Assembly: GCA_039000515.1 (NCBI GenBank)
Contig: JBCFYV010000012.1
Span: forward strand, 117,904,245-117,968,244
From: Timema cristinae
Lineage: Eukaryota > Arthropoda > Insecta > Phasmatodea > Timematidae
Direction of reading: 5' to 3'
DNA: 64,000 nt
This document shows positions 1 through 11,328 of the stretch, piece by piece. Position numbers and translations under genes: made by a program. How positions within the stretch are numbered: position 1 is the first letter of the stretch; each line of letters begins with the position of its first letter. The notes below the pieces were generated by a model that worked only from the letters and a program-made list of their open reading frames with translations, made no database searches and had not been told where the DNA came from.

Positions 1-1797
1 ACATTTTTTCAAAGGGTACATGTTTTGCAAACCTGTGTCAGCTTCATGTATCCGTGGTTTGTATGGATCATATTTTTCAGAACAGTTCATATTTTTATCT
101 TGATCATATTGCCGTTCTGTTCTTGTAAGACTATTCACTGTATCATTAACATAAGTACATTTATCGCCCTGCGTTGTTGACTGAACTGCTGTTGCATACT
201 GTCTTTTTTCAAGGGCATCATTAGCTGTTTTAAAGTTTTCTCGATGACCACCTCCATAAAGGCCACAGTTCATTCTTACTGGATTTACTTTCTGAAAGTG
301 ATTCATCGAAGTATGAGTGTCACTTCTGATATCAGGTAGCTTTGAATATGTCTCAGATGTCGTTAAAGATTTATTATTTGGTACAAAAACTGTATGCTGC
401 TTCATTTTAAACATTTCTTCGATTTCTTTTGGCACTGTGATTTTATTGTTTAAACTTTGTATATATGGCAACATGAATAATTTATTTCCAGACACTTTAG
501 CAGAGCTATAAAGCATTTTCATCTGAACATATTCCTGTTTTCTTGCCGTGTTTATCTGAAGACGCGACATCAAACTTCTGACCTCGTCCTCCTGGCATAA
601 CCCATCTTGTATTTCATCTTGATCCTGTTCATGATTATAGGTTTTTTTTTCTTTTTGGGAAAAGTTTCTCAAAGAAACTTGCTTTGCAGATGTATATGTA
701 CTTTCAGGAGGTAACTTTGTGATAACTTTGTTTTGTGGAATACTCAAAAAAGAATCAGTCTGAACTGTTGAAGTTTTCGGTTTTCGGTTTGCACTTAAAC
801 AAAGTTGGTTTAAATTAGAAAGGTTCTCAGTCAAATCGAGTTTATATGTAACCTTTGGGGGTTTTCCAGGATAGGATTTATCGAGTATATGATCATTTGA
901 ATGACACTTGGTTTGATGACTTGTGTTTTCAAATGTCTTTGGATGTGAAGTTTCTTCCCTGTACCTTTTATAGAGCTGTTTTAGTGCAATAAACTCCAAA
1001 TTGTTGATGGGTGTTTTCAGTGTTTGAGTATCTTTAGATGATACAATTGGTCGGCTTTCTCTGTCAATTCTTATCTCCCCTTGATTAGTTATAGAACTTG
1101 ATGTACTCTTATCGTACTGTGTACAACTCTCAGTCTTTCCACCAATTAAAGTTGCTCGTTGTAGATTGTCCCCATTTACTTGTCTAGTATGGTTGATTTC
1201 AAACCGCGGGGTTTTATCAAACAAATTATCTAATTTAGTCATTGTCTTAAAATCATTTGTATATACTTCATGACCAGAAGAATTGCAGAGAATTGTCTCA
1301 TCACTATCTTCAGTAAATTGGTTTAAATTCATATTTTCTTGGATTTTACTTTCCTTTTTTTGTGGAATGTATGTTTTTGAACCTTTAATCAGATTGTTTA
1401 TATTCACATGCCTTTCCAAGATTTTATCTGAGGTAATTGATTGTTTAACATCGCCAAACTGCTGTGAGCCGTCGAGGCAATCCTTCCGCGATTTCCACTC
1501 GCTTTCTTTCAAAGTACCATTTCCCCTAAATGTTCGACACTTCATCCCGGGATCGTCAGACGCATGAGGTCCTGACCTCACCTTGTTCAGGGAATGTTTT
1601 GACTTGAGTAGGTTGACGTGTGGTCGCGTCCAACTGGTGATTGGACAGAACTGCTCGGCTTTATAAGAAGAGCTATGGTCTGGCTGGAGGTCCACGACAC
1701 TGACGTGGGCCTTGATTTTATCTGGTGGTTTCTTGTTGAGCTTTGTCTGATTCCATTGTAAGAGTCTTTCAGTGTTTTCATTCCCACCCACTTGTTC
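1..1797 (-). CDS. Large internal or 3' exon of an unrecognised protein gene, cut by the window edge
   Basis: Read on the minus strand from 1797, one frame stays open for 599 codons to base 1, far beyond chance in DNA this AT-rich. The splice acceptor is a pyrimidine tract ending in cag at 1800-1798, and the exon starts in phase 0 with EQVGGNENTERL. The frame runs off the left edge with no stop, so the exon or gene continues. The protein is rich in Ser, Thr, Lys, Asn and Gln, with scattered Cys and no obvious membrane segment, signal or zinc finger; it reads as mostly disordered. The more ordered stretches are IALKQLYKRYREE (about codons 256-268) and a helical patch DEVRSLMSRLQ (about codons 405-415). 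I do not recognise the family. The exon itself is strongly supported; the function is unknown. Confidence 0.8.
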
Positions 1798-2636
1798 CTG
1801 AAAAATATACATATAAAGTACATTCACCGCCTGAGTTTACTTGTATGAAAGCTCAAAAAGTTACTAGAAATAGTCCCTAATATATCCCTACACCCACAGC
1901 TTACATCTGTCACTTTGTATAACTGTAAGTATGAATGTGATAGCTAACCACACTAATTTAGGCCAATATTATTTATATATTTATTTGAGGTTGGGCACAA
2001 AGCTTATTCATTGTTTTATTCCACTTAAAAAAAATTGTGTATTGACAGCACTTTCATAAAAGGTTTAACAAATATTGCTTAAAAATGGCGACCGACGAAT
2101 TTAAACCAAGTGATTGATCATGACGTAAACTAGTTCTTTATAATGATGCACCCTTGCAGTGGATTAAAATATTTTATTCAGTTAAATATATAAAAATACA
2201 ATAAAATAATCATAAAATATATTATACATAGAAAAATAATAAGTATTTTCTCTTTTCCAAGTATTAAAAGGTATTAATGTATGCACTATATTACACACTA
2301 TCGATAATATTCCAAAACGAAGAATAAGTACTTTTAATTATGTTTAAAATATTGTTTCAGATTGGATAAAAATGTATATTAAAAAAGTAATGAAATAGTG
2401 TGAGAAAACTTAAATTTACATTCTTTTAGATGTAAATATAACAAGTAATTTAAAAAAACTTATCATTTATAACAAAAGAATGATCTTGTGAAAGTGTTGG
2501 CAACCAAAAACCTAAACATATGATTTTCCAACTGTCATTCAGGTGAAAAACTATCGTGAACATACTACTTATTTTTAAGATAAATAAAGGAAATAAAATA
2601 AAACTCCCTCTTTATTATGTATAATAATCTCCTCAC
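1798..2636 (-). other. Intron between the two left-edge minus-strand exons
   Basis: Minus-strand donor GTGAGG at 2636-2631 and acceptor tttttcag at about 1805-1798. Both flanking exons are phase 0 at this junction. The interior is AT-rich, and I see no repeat family or other gene in it. Confidence 0.6.
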
Positions 2637-2784
2637 CTCTTTTGTGATATCACCAAGTCCAGCGGCGATTTTGGTAACTTTCTCCCTCAATTCTGTGAGG
2701 CAGTTTTCTGGTACCGACGCCGGCTGACTCAGGGAGGCCAGAGCCGAAGAGAGGTATTTTGTATTCACTTTGCTCAGCCTTAAC
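2637..2784 (-). CDS. Internal exon of the same minus-strand gene
   Basis: The exon encodes a helix-prone segment that includes VNTKYLSSALASLSQ and ELREKVTKIAAGLGD. The donor after ITKE is GTGAGG (2636-2631), giving a phase 0 join to the 1797 exon. The 5' boundary chosen is the acceptor ttcattag just above 2784: one leading G completes a codon, matching the two bases left over by the exon at 8062-8169. The alternative is translation start at an in-frame ATG at 2804-2802, making this the first coding exon. GC content is clearly above its surroundings. Family not recognised. Confidence 0.6.
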
Positions 2785-2932
2785 CTAATGAACAGACGGA
2801 ACATTATCTACTCTGCGCCTGCCTCTAATCTTGTTTTATCACTTTCGGGAATAGAATATTTTAACATTTGAGACATGCAAACACAAACATATGTTTATTA
2901 TGCAATAAACTCTCTTAAGGCCCTGCCTACCC

Positions 2933-4920
2933 ATAAATGCACGGTTCTAAACAAAAGAATTTAAAACAAAATATATTTAATAATTCAACATTGTTGTTTT
3001 TTATTTATTTTAGTAACATATCTGGGCATCTTTCATAATTCTTATGGAATTTTCAAACCATGCTAAAAATAGTTATTGAAATATTTACATTAAAATGTTT
3101 CCATTTCAATGCATTTTAAATGGGAAAACAAAAATTATTAATGGATTTATTTATTTTCTTTGTACAATTAAGCTAGAGTATTTGTTCATAACATACTATT
3201 TAATGAATAATTTCTTTTTCTTTTTAGACATATTTTTTAATTTGGGTTAGCTTCAATAATCACGACGATATTGAGCTCTAACGACTCCCAAGTCGACTCT
3301 CTAGTCAAAATACATGGTTTTAAATACAACTTTACCTTCTGCAACTAGTTATCATAGCTGATAATAGGTGCCGTTAGTATGATCATTACCCATTTACAAG
3401 CTAGTATCATTTTGCAAGCGTTGGCTAACCTGCTGTATTGGAATGCAGGCGGCAATGGAGGGTTAAACTAATCTCTGTGACCTTCTTGAGTCAAAGAAAC
3501 ATTTATACCATGTACGTTAGGATAAGAAGGGCCATTGTCCAATTATGAAAATTTGCGTAATTAAATATAAACAATTAAACATCTTAATATATTCAGTAAC
3601 TAAAATACTCACAAAGTCTTCCTGCTGTGTGAATAAATATAGTTGGTCCCTACTTACTTCAATGAGAGTATTACTCTAGTGATACATTATTTTCAAAGAA
3701 AAAGCCACATGCTTCTCCATACACAAAGTTTTATGACATTAGCCCTTATTTAACTGAGGCAGTAAAACATGTAAAATTCTTCACTCTTATCTTATATTCT
3801 TTCTTGAGTTTTCTCATTCTTTAGCACTACACGTTGTAATAATAAGAGTTAATATTCAAAGTATATGATAACTACTGTACATTGAATTTTTAATCCACTA
3901 TTATAATAAATAAAAATAAACATTCCTGCTCATATCAAACATAGTTATTTTAAATAAAATTTGGTCTAAATGTAATTTGGAGACGTTCTCAGTATAATTT
4001 TATATACTAGTTTTTATTTTACGGTTTAGGATTTGACTCTCTTTGGACTTTGGAATAAGTTATTTTTCAAAAAGTTAATGAACAAAGTTTTTGGTAGTCA
4101 AGATGTGAAAATGTTAATTTTATTTTATTAGCGTGTTAAATGTGATTACTTTTTATTTGAACCTGTTGCATTCTCGCAGTTTGTGCGCTCGTTTCGGAAG
4201 AAATGTATCGAATCCCGAACAATAAGTACCCACGGTGATTACTTTTTATATAATTAACAATATGTGACCTTTGTTGCTTTCGAACAAAATCCAAGGGATT
4301 GTATAAATTTTGAGGAGGAGAAGTATTTACAAAATATTATTTTATATCCTTGTGAATAACAAGTTTATGAAGAAAGGGCGCACAAAGAAAATCAAAGATA
4401 TAATTGATTATTTAACTTCTTGTAGTAAAGGGTAAGTTTTTTTTAATGATATGCATATTACTGGCGCTTAGGCTATCTGTATCTACTAATTTAAGTACAA
4501 TGGATGAGCAGTGATACTATTTTATTTACTGTAGAAATAATATCAAAATTAAGATACAAATAAATATTTCTATATAACAATGCAGCGATTATTCTGATAT
4601 TTCAAGTACTTTTTTTTTAAAGAAAAACTCTTAGCTGAAAAGTAAATGTTACTAACACTCTGTAACGCACTTATTGTATGTTCAAAATCTCTTGTGCCTT
4701 GGCCGAGTTCGTATCACGCTAGTACTAAGTAATTTCAACCTAACAGGGAATCGAACTAGTCAAGTTATTAAGCTGATTAATTTACGCACTCAGTGCTCAG
4801 TCATAGCACTTTAGCAATATTGACCACGACATGAAGCCGATGATAAGTAAAATATATTTAAAACCATTAGAGTTAATGAACTTTTGTGTTCCCTATGCCA
4901 TAAAGTAAGTAAGTAAGTAT
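2933..4920. other. Unique-looking AT-rich interior of the piggyBac-like element
   Basis: No long reading frame and no SINE. A short frame beginning near 4366 (KKGRTKKIKDIIDYL) ends at a GTAAGT-type donor near 4432, which could be a remnant of a spliced coding segment; this is weak. Confidence 0.3.
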
Positions 4921-4926
4921 TTGATA

Positions 4927-5160
4927 CCCGACCGCCTCTGTTATATAGTGGTCAGATTTACTGGCTTCAGATACTGAAGTCCCAAGTTCGATCCCCAGTG
5001 CCCCTAATTCTGTCTGTGAAGCAGTGGGTCTGAAACGGAACCAAAGTCAACCTCGTGAGGACAAATGAGGAGATAATTGAATGAATAAGTAGCGCTTCAG
5101 TCTAGAAAACTGAGATAGAAGTCTGGAGGGCTCGTTGTGCTAACCACATGGCACCCTCAA
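4927..5160 (+). repeat. tRNA-derived SINE-like repeat
   Basis: The head resembles tRNA: a box A-like stretch (TATATAGTGGTCAGA) followed by box B AGTTCGATCCC about 35 bases later. The body does not match SINE families A, B, D or E in this window. Single copy here. Confidence 0.4.
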
Positions 5161-5164
5161 CTTG

Positions 5165-5250
5165 AAAATGTTGGCCCTATCTTTGCCAACATACGGCAGC
5201 CTCTCGATTGGTATAGCCTGCTTGCAGGCTGACACCATGGAGATATTACT
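5165..5250 (+). repeat. Short dispersed repeat shared with 26460-26545
   Basis: Shares the spaced pattern AATGTTGGC, TTGATCGGTA/TTGGTATAGC and GCTGACACC..GGAG with 26460-26545. Nature unknown; perhaps an end of a transposon family. Confidence 0.35.
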
Positions 5251-5366
5251 CAAGTTAAACTCTACCAATAGGATAAAAAATTATTCCCAAAAATATTTAT
5301 TTCTGGAAAATTGTGTAAATCCTATAGATGTTTGAAAACTGTAAACACCGTATTAAATAACAGATA

Positions 5367-5618
5367 CCCACTTCAGTGGCTGAGTGGTCTAAGGTGTCAC
5401 TAGTGTTAAATTGTCCTGCTGATAGCGGAGCACTTGGGGTGCAAATCCTGGTCGAGTCTATTGAGGGTAGTTTTTCCTAAATTGTTTCCCCATCTTCCAA
5501 AATAAAAATGCTGGTAGATAACCTCTCAAATGCTTCTTTCCTCATTACCACCCAATTAGATTATCATATATGCGTATAACATGAACAGGTAGTATGACGT
5601 GGTGATATCAGTAATAAA
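5367..5618 (+). mobile_element. SINE family A copy with target duplication
   Basis: tRNA-like head (TGGCTGAGTGGTCTAAGG, box B-like GTGCAAATCC), central segment and tail ending AACAGGTAGTATGACGTGGTG. Flanked by the direct repeat AATAACAGATA at 5356-5366 and 5619-5629, an 11-bp target site duplication showing retroposition into the piggyBac-like element. Confidence 0.8.
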
Positions 5619-5969
5619 AATAACAGATATATTTATAGTCAAAATTGTTATAGTCTTCGAAATGAAACCGCTTTTAAAATATGTTATTGCCTCCTTAGCC
5701 TTTAAATTTTAAAAATTAGCCAAAGCACAGTGGACACATTTAGCACATTAAATTTTGGTTATTTTTTATTTTACCTGCTTACTAATAAACTCAAATAAAT
5801 GGTACAACAAAATCGTAGGCTACATACTCAATCGTATAGGTTATTTATTATAGTTAGTGACAAAACCTTCAAAAATAAGTTATCTCTAATTTTACCTTAA
5901 ATAAATTTTTCTCTGATAAATAAGTGTACATTATTATTTATCACTACCCTCACCAGATATTTATTTGAA

Positions 5970-7050
5970 AAAATTTCAATAGTGGTACAACAGCATTAAC
6001 CTGGAGTCACGTGACACTTTGATATGCTAATTACTCAAAATGGGTACGGGTACAAAACTTTCTCTTTGTGGTACAAAACGGTACAGAGCTAGTATAAAAC
6101 TTTGGCATGAAAAAATTCAAAAGTGGTACAACAGCATTAACCTGGAGTCACCACTTTTATATGCTAATTACTCAAAATGGGTACGGGTACAAAACTTTTC
6201 CTTTGTGGTACAAAACGGTACAAAACTAGTACAAAACTTTGGCATCAAAAAATTCAAAAGTGGCACAACAGCATTAACTTGGAGTCACCACGTTGATATG
6301 CTAATTACTCAAAATGGGTACGGGTACAAAACTTATTTGTGTTACAAAACGGTACAAAACTAGTACACAACTTTGGCATCAAAAAATTCAAAAGTGGTAC
6401 AACAGCATTAACCTGGAGCCACCACTTTGATATGCTAATTACTGAAAATGAGTACGGGTACAAAACTTATTTGTGTTACAAAACGGTATAAAACTATTAC
6501 AAAACTTTGGCATCAAAAAAAGTTCAAAATCAAAAGGGGTACAACCGCATTTACCTGGAGTACGTGGAGTACTCACTTTGATATGCTAATTACTCAAAAC
6601 GGGTACCGGTACAATACTTTTTCTTTCTGGTACAAAACGGTACAAAACTAGTACAAAACTTTGGCATCAAAAAAAGTTCAAAATTAAAAAGTAGTAAAAC
6701 AGCATTAACCTTGAGTCACCACTTTGATATGCTAATTACTCAAAATGGGTACGGATACAAAACTTTGGCATCAAAAAAAGTTCAAAATTCAAAAGTGGTA
6801 CAACTGCATTAACCTAGAGTCACCACTTTGATATGCTAATTACTCAAAATGGGTACGGGTACAAAATGGTACAAAACTAGTACAAAACTTTGGTATAAAA
6901 AAAATTCAAAAGTGGTACAACAGCATTAACCTGGAGTCACCACGTTGATATGCTAATTACTCAAAACGGGTACGGGTACAAAACGGTACAAAACTAGTAC
7001 TAAACTTTGGCATCAAAAAGGTTCTAAATTCAAAAGTGGTACTACAGGTT
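5970..7050. repeat. Degenerate satellite, units of about 103-158 bp, 8-9 copies
   Basis: Repeated blocks begin with AGTGGTACAACAGCATTAAC at or near 5981, 6122, 6259, 6392, 6532, 6691, 6793, 6910 and 7034. Each holds TGATATGCTAATTACTCAAA and several copies of the short motif GGTACAAAAC, whose changing copy number accounts for the length variation. Open frames across it are by-products of the repeat. Confidence 0.8.
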
Positions 7051-7390
7051 AATGGACGTCTAGCTGACTGGAATGAATAAGCTAATTTTTCTGCTCGAGA
7101 GTGTGATTGTATCTTGACGTTATGTCTCCCCACGTTTAGTCAAACTTGGTCGCCTACACACTTTACGGTCCGGCACTACACTTCTTATCTCTCTCAATTC
7201 TTGGAAAAAAGTTTGCTTGCTGCCTTTACTGATTACCGGTCGTGGTCGCCAGTCTCCCAATTGTTTAAACAAACCAGTAACTCTGCCAACCTGATGGCTG
7301 GAATCCACCAGTTTGTATAACGTTAGCAACGCCATCTATTTTAGAGCTGAAAGCTCAACACACCGCCAGAGAGGGTAGGCAGGGCCTTAA

Positions 7391-7784
7391 CTAACAAACA
7401 TTATGTTACACTTATTGAAAATAAGCCACACCAGTAGTCACACAGTCGTAGGCGTGAGATTTTCAATATGCTAGATGGTTGTTGATGAAAAATCAAGTTT
7501 CAAATATCGGCTGGTTGCACTAAGGGTAAATTTTCATACCCCATTCACACTAATGTAAACACAGTTTCTCAAATTACCTGTCTTGTACTTTTACCCCATA
7601 CATCAGGCCATTAAATAACACTTGTATTAAAATTTAAACTATAGAGAGATTGAATTGCATTAGATATAGTTGAAATATGACATATGAATAGAACCTCGGA
7701 ATTTAAATTCTCGTGTCCAGGTTTCGTTTTTTTTAAGTATATTAAACATTATTAATTATTCCAAACAATTGCATTAAAAAAAAT
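7391..7784. other. Intron sequence without recognisable features
   Basis: AT-rich sequence between the right end of the piggyBac-like element and a SINE. Nothing supported. Confidence 0.4.
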
Positions 7785-8015
7785 CTTCAGTGACTACACT
7801 CTATAAGACGTCACTCTTGCAACAGACCGAAGTGATTATGATGGGGAGATCGGGGTTCAAATCCCAGTTGGCTCTAATAGGGGTGTTTTTCCCTAAATAA
7901 TTTTCTACTCTGTGCAAATGCTGGTATATTTATTTGAAATTCAACCTTACTCATCCTTAACACATTAGTGTATTCAATCAATACATAATCAAATATCCTG
8001 AATGACACGGTGCTA
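7785..8015 (+). mobile_element. SINE family A copy
   Basis: Recognisable middle (GGGGAGATCGGGGTTCAAATCC box B and the TTTTTCCCTAAAT segment) and tail ending CTGAATGACACGGTGCTA. Head and tail are diverged. It sits just downstream, on the opposite strand, of the exon at 8062-8169. Confidence 0.65.
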
Positions 8016-8061
8016 GAAATTAAAATATAAGATTCTATATTATGATTGTTAGGTTGGATAC

Positions 8062-8169
8062 CTGGAGTACATGTTGGCTTGCCGGTATTCGTCGAGGGCC
8101 GCGCTGGTACACTTTCCATGCTGGAACACACATGTGTCTTTACACTCTTTGGGGGCCGAGGCTCGGGCC
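8062..8169 (-). CDS. Candidate 108-bp internal exon of the left-edge minus-strand gene
   Basis: Minus strand: acceptor ttgcattgcctccacag just above 8169 and donor CCAG|GTATCC at 8062/8061. GC content is far above the flanks. The frame chosen starts with one base and ends with two (phase 2 in, phase 2 out). It reads PKECKDTCVFQHGKC then AALDEYRQANMYS, with four Cys in a tight cluster. The trailing AG plus the leading G of the exon at 2784 make an Arg codon, so the two exons join without breaking frame. A second frame is also open, so frame choice rests on phase. The intron to 2784 contains the piggyBac-like element. Function unknown. Confidence 0.5.
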
Positions 8170-9339
8170 CTGTGGAGGCAATGCAACACATTCAGGGTTA
8201 GATTACCATCAGAATCAAATGCACACTAGTATGTGTGGCTTTGCAACTGCCAGGTCAAGGTTACCAACAATCACTGTATATGTCGGGGGAGGGGGGGGCA
8301 AAGGGGGTAGGAGTGTATTCCATGTGGTATATCATCATTATCAACATTATCATCATAATTTGGAACTGTTCCCATCCTGTGGCCGGGAGAGTTTATTAGA
8401 ATGTCTCCATTTTCCTCTTTTCTTTCACCACTCTTCTCCTTTCACTTGCTGTTATCGACTCCTCCCATCTCTTTCTTAGTCCCCCTTGTGGTATTTTTAC
8501 TAAACACTTCCTTCATCTCTATCGTTCTCCTTGGAATTCCTTCCTTTTCCATCTTCATTGCATGATCATACCATTTCTCTTCTTGAATCCAATGTCCACG
8601 TTTCTGTTGCATATGTAACTTTGCATACAAAGTGCGCTCTAAATATAACTTCCTTACAATTTGAGGCCACTTCTCGTTTCCATAGCAGATTTCTCCACGC
8701 ACCTGTAGAACATCCCCCCCCCCCCAGATCTTATCAATATCATCAATTGTAGCTGGTAAAGACATTAAAGAAAAATGAGTTTTTATCCAAACAATTTGAA
8801 AAGTTCCACTTTGGTGTTCAAATGATCTAAAGTGGGTGTCAACAAACATCAGATCTTGTGGAAATTTTTACTTGATCGCTTAAGAAAACTACATTGTCTA
8901 TGAAATTTGATTTTGAGTCTTCTAAACTTACAAATTTATCAAGTACTTTCAAATAATATTTGAATGTGACCAAAATAACCTTTGTTGGTCATAATCTGTC
9001 ATTTATTTTTTCTATGTTGATTTCTATAAAGATGGGACAAAGTATTTGAAGGAGGTGAATTTTAAGGAATAAATACAAGTTGTATAGGCTAAAAAAAAGG
9101 AAAAGTAGAGTGAATAAACAAAGGGTGAACAAAGGAGCATTTATAAGTTGATTGGGGCCCGAAAAGGTTGCCGACCTTGGTCTAGTCTAAAGCATAACGC
9201 CCGCAACAGACTTGATTGCAAGTAACAAGGTTATCTAGGTTCGAGTGAACTTGTACAAGCTTGTCACTCTTTATCCACACTAATGCGGGTGCAAAAATTA
9301 ACTCCTAAATGCACCAGTGGTATTTAATGTTCTCTTTCT
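8170..9339. other. Non-coding stretch with homopurine and poly-C tracts
   Basis: Contains a G-rich run at about 8283-8308, an ATC/ATT-rich patch near 8330-8360 and a C13 run at about 8714-8726. Open frames on both strands look compositional. No repeat family recognised. Confidence 0.4.
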
Positions 9340-9545
9340 AACTGACTGATTATATATATCAGTACATGATTAATAAACCAACTTAACTCTAGAGCAGACA
9401 CAACATCCAGTCCCCCGCCCATTAATTCATCACTGTGAAAGTGGAGGATTAAATTTTTCCACAAATTAGTCATAAATTCTTCGGGAATCGAACCCTAGAC
9501 CCTCAGTTCAGAAGACATGACCTACCGACCGAGCTAATATGTCAG
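9340..9545 (-). mobile_element. SINE family E copy
   Basis: Shares with copies at 10738, 27062 and 60070 a body containing AACTTAACTCTAGA and CATCACTGTGAAAG. Near 9485-9540 is a tRNA-like head in reverse (GGGAATCGAACCC, then ACCGAGC). Confidence 0.65.
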
Positions 9546-9600
9546 ACTCCAATATATTAAGCGAGACACAAGTTCTAAGGACTGACACTTTTAGTCTTAA

Positions 9601-9846
9601 ACCCGCCTCAGTGGCGTAGTTAGCTGACGTGTGGTTTTGTGTTGAGCTAAACTGCCGAGGACGGGGAGATTGAGGTTTGAATCTTGGTCGAGTGAACTGG
9701 GAGTGTTTTTTCCTAAATGGTTTTCCACTATGCCTCCACATAAATTTGGGTTCACTTCCTTAGATTCAACCTTCCAAATTCCTAATCCATTAGTGTAATT
9801 AGTACTTAAGCGTATAACCTGAACGGGTAGTAAGATGCAGTGCTAT
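9601..9846 (+). mobile_element. SINE family A copy
   Basis: Full-length layout: head ACCCGCCTCAGTGGCGTAGT, box B GGTTTGAATC, TTTTTTCCTAAATGGTTTTCCAC segment, and tail AACCTGAACGGGTAGTAAGA followed by TGCAGTGCTA. Confidence 0.8.
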
Positions 9847-10015
9847 AATATTTTTTTTTTAGTCTCACACAGATATTCAAAGTCTAGGAATAATTTTCAC
9901 AAGAACACAGACGTCTTCAAGTCGTGTTGTGTGCGCAATTAAGTCTTACTTCTTGGGATGATTACTTGGATGCCCTCTCGAATATCTGCCTGGACTTCTC
10001 TCATTGGTCCACAAC

Positions 10016-10156
10016 CTGTTGTCGCCAACGTCCAATGTTTCTAATGTGTGCGGTAAAGGGCACATCGCAAACCCTGAACATTTTGATGACGGACCAGGCG
10101 GCCAAGATGACTTCACTCCCTTCTCGCCCGGTTCGAGGGACCAGCGTAATAGATCG
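10016..10156 (-). CDS. Possible 141-bp upstream exon of the left-edge minus-strand gene
   Basis: A GC-rich island in AT-rich DNA. Minus strand: strong acceptor gcttgttctctcag above 10156 and donor ACAG|GTTGTG at 10016. One frame (phase 2 in, phase 2 out) is open and would join to the exon at 8169 to form an Arg codon; it includes DLLRWSLEPGEKGV and ends TLETLDVGDN. Two cautions: the same frame also runs on unspliced to a TAA about 70 bases later, and the plus strand has an open frame through the same bases ending at a GTAAGT donor (10175). The strand is therefore uncertain. Confidence 0.35.
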
Positions 10157-10229
10157 CTGAGAGAACAAGCAACCGTAAGTATTGTCGTGTGTTTTTGTGC
10201 GATGGGCTTTGATCACCTCTTTGAGTAAT

Positions 10230-10385
10230 GCACAACTTACACTATTTTATTATTAATTATTATTATTAATATTATTCATTATTATTGTTATCATCATCAT
10301 CTGTATCATCTTATCTTTATCATCATCATCACTCATTATTATCATGTATTATCATCAACATCATCTTTATTATTATTTGGGGGTA
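10230..10385. repeat. Compound ATT/ATC microsatellite
   Basis: Tandem trinucleotides TTA, ATT, ATC and CAT with interruptions. Confidence 0.85.
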
Positions 10386-10737
10386 TTAATAATGCAAGGG
10401 TAAGGAAGTGTGGAGAAATTTTGTGAGGATGTATTAAGGATGGAATCATTGTTTTTTTTAAATCAATATGCACAGTTTATTTCCTACCCTGTAAGAGAAT
10501 GGCGTGATTAGGTTGTAAGGTATGATTTTGATATGAAGAACAATATAAGTTAGTTACTAAAGTTACTAAAACAATTTTAATATATTCATACATCAAGTTA
10601 TGTGATATGCAGCTGTCCCTTTTGATAGATATTATCAATATCTATAAATTAACACTAATAAAATATAAAAATGTTATCAATGTTGGCTGCAATTGAGTTT
10701 TTTTGAACTGAAATCAATGTGTATGTATGTATGTTTA

Positions 10738-10955
10738 ATGTGCAGTTTATGAACCAACTGATTCATCACACGACTTATAAACTAACTTAACTCTAGATCA
10801 TACATTTCATGCTGTCTCCAGTCGTTATTTCATAACTGTGACAGGCTAAACCCACTTTTCACCAATGATACATTTTTCGAGCATGTGGGGAATTGAACCA
10901 AGGAATCTTAACCCAGTAGACAAACATGTTACCAACTGATCTAAGGTGTCGAACA
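10738..10955 (-). mobile_element. SINE family E copy
   Basis: Contains AACTTAACTCTAGA and ATTTCATAACTGTGA, then the reversed tRNA-like head GGGGAATTGAACC...CTGATCTAAGGTGTC. Confidence 0.65.
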
Positions 10956-11328
10956 TAACACTAAATATTATAAGGACACTAGGTAAGGAAGGCGAGTAGA
11001 AAACCAGTTGCTGGAAAAAATCTCCAGCAAATATAGTAAGTATATTTTAATGTGTTTAACACCAAGATTATTAATAGCTTATTGTGAGGGGCTAGGATTA
11101 GAGAGTTAGACATAGACGAAGTGCACTCACTTGGAGAGGGGATGGGAAAACCAATATGATAAATCACAAATGGAAAAACAATCTAGTACAACTGTTTGAA
11201 ATTAAAATCCCAACTTTAACATCAATTGCAATTTATTCTACTCTCATTGGCAGTAAAATGGTGGAAGAAATTTTGTTTTTTTTAAATAGTAATAAAAATT
11301 AGTATTATGCTACCACTTACTAACTAAC

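Larger units (their letters stand above)
2915..7390. mobile_element. PiggyBac-like non-autonomous element, 4.5 kb, with TTAA ends
   Basis: TTAA plus GGCCCTGCCTACCC at 2915-2932 is mirrored exactly by GGGTAGGCAGGGCC plus TTAA at 7373-7390. This is a 14-bp terminal inverted repeat bounded by TTAA on both sides, the hallmark of the piggyBac superfamily. No transposase reading frame is visible inside, so it would be moved in trans. It carries later or captured insertions: a tRNA-like SINE near 4.93-5.16 kb, a family A SINE with its own target duplication at 5367-5618, and a satellite block at 5970-7050. It lies in the intron between the exons at 2784 and 8062. Seen: ends and TTAA. Inferred: superfamily. 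Confidence 0.65.

Noticed and set aside
6040..6651. Open frames across the piggyBac interior
   Set aside because: They are translations of the satellite unit (repeated WYKTVQN-like peptides) with no coding character.
8042..8479. 145-codon plus-strand open frame
   Set aside because: It overlaps the better-supported minus exon, runs through a G-rich tract and ATC repeats, and shows no domain.
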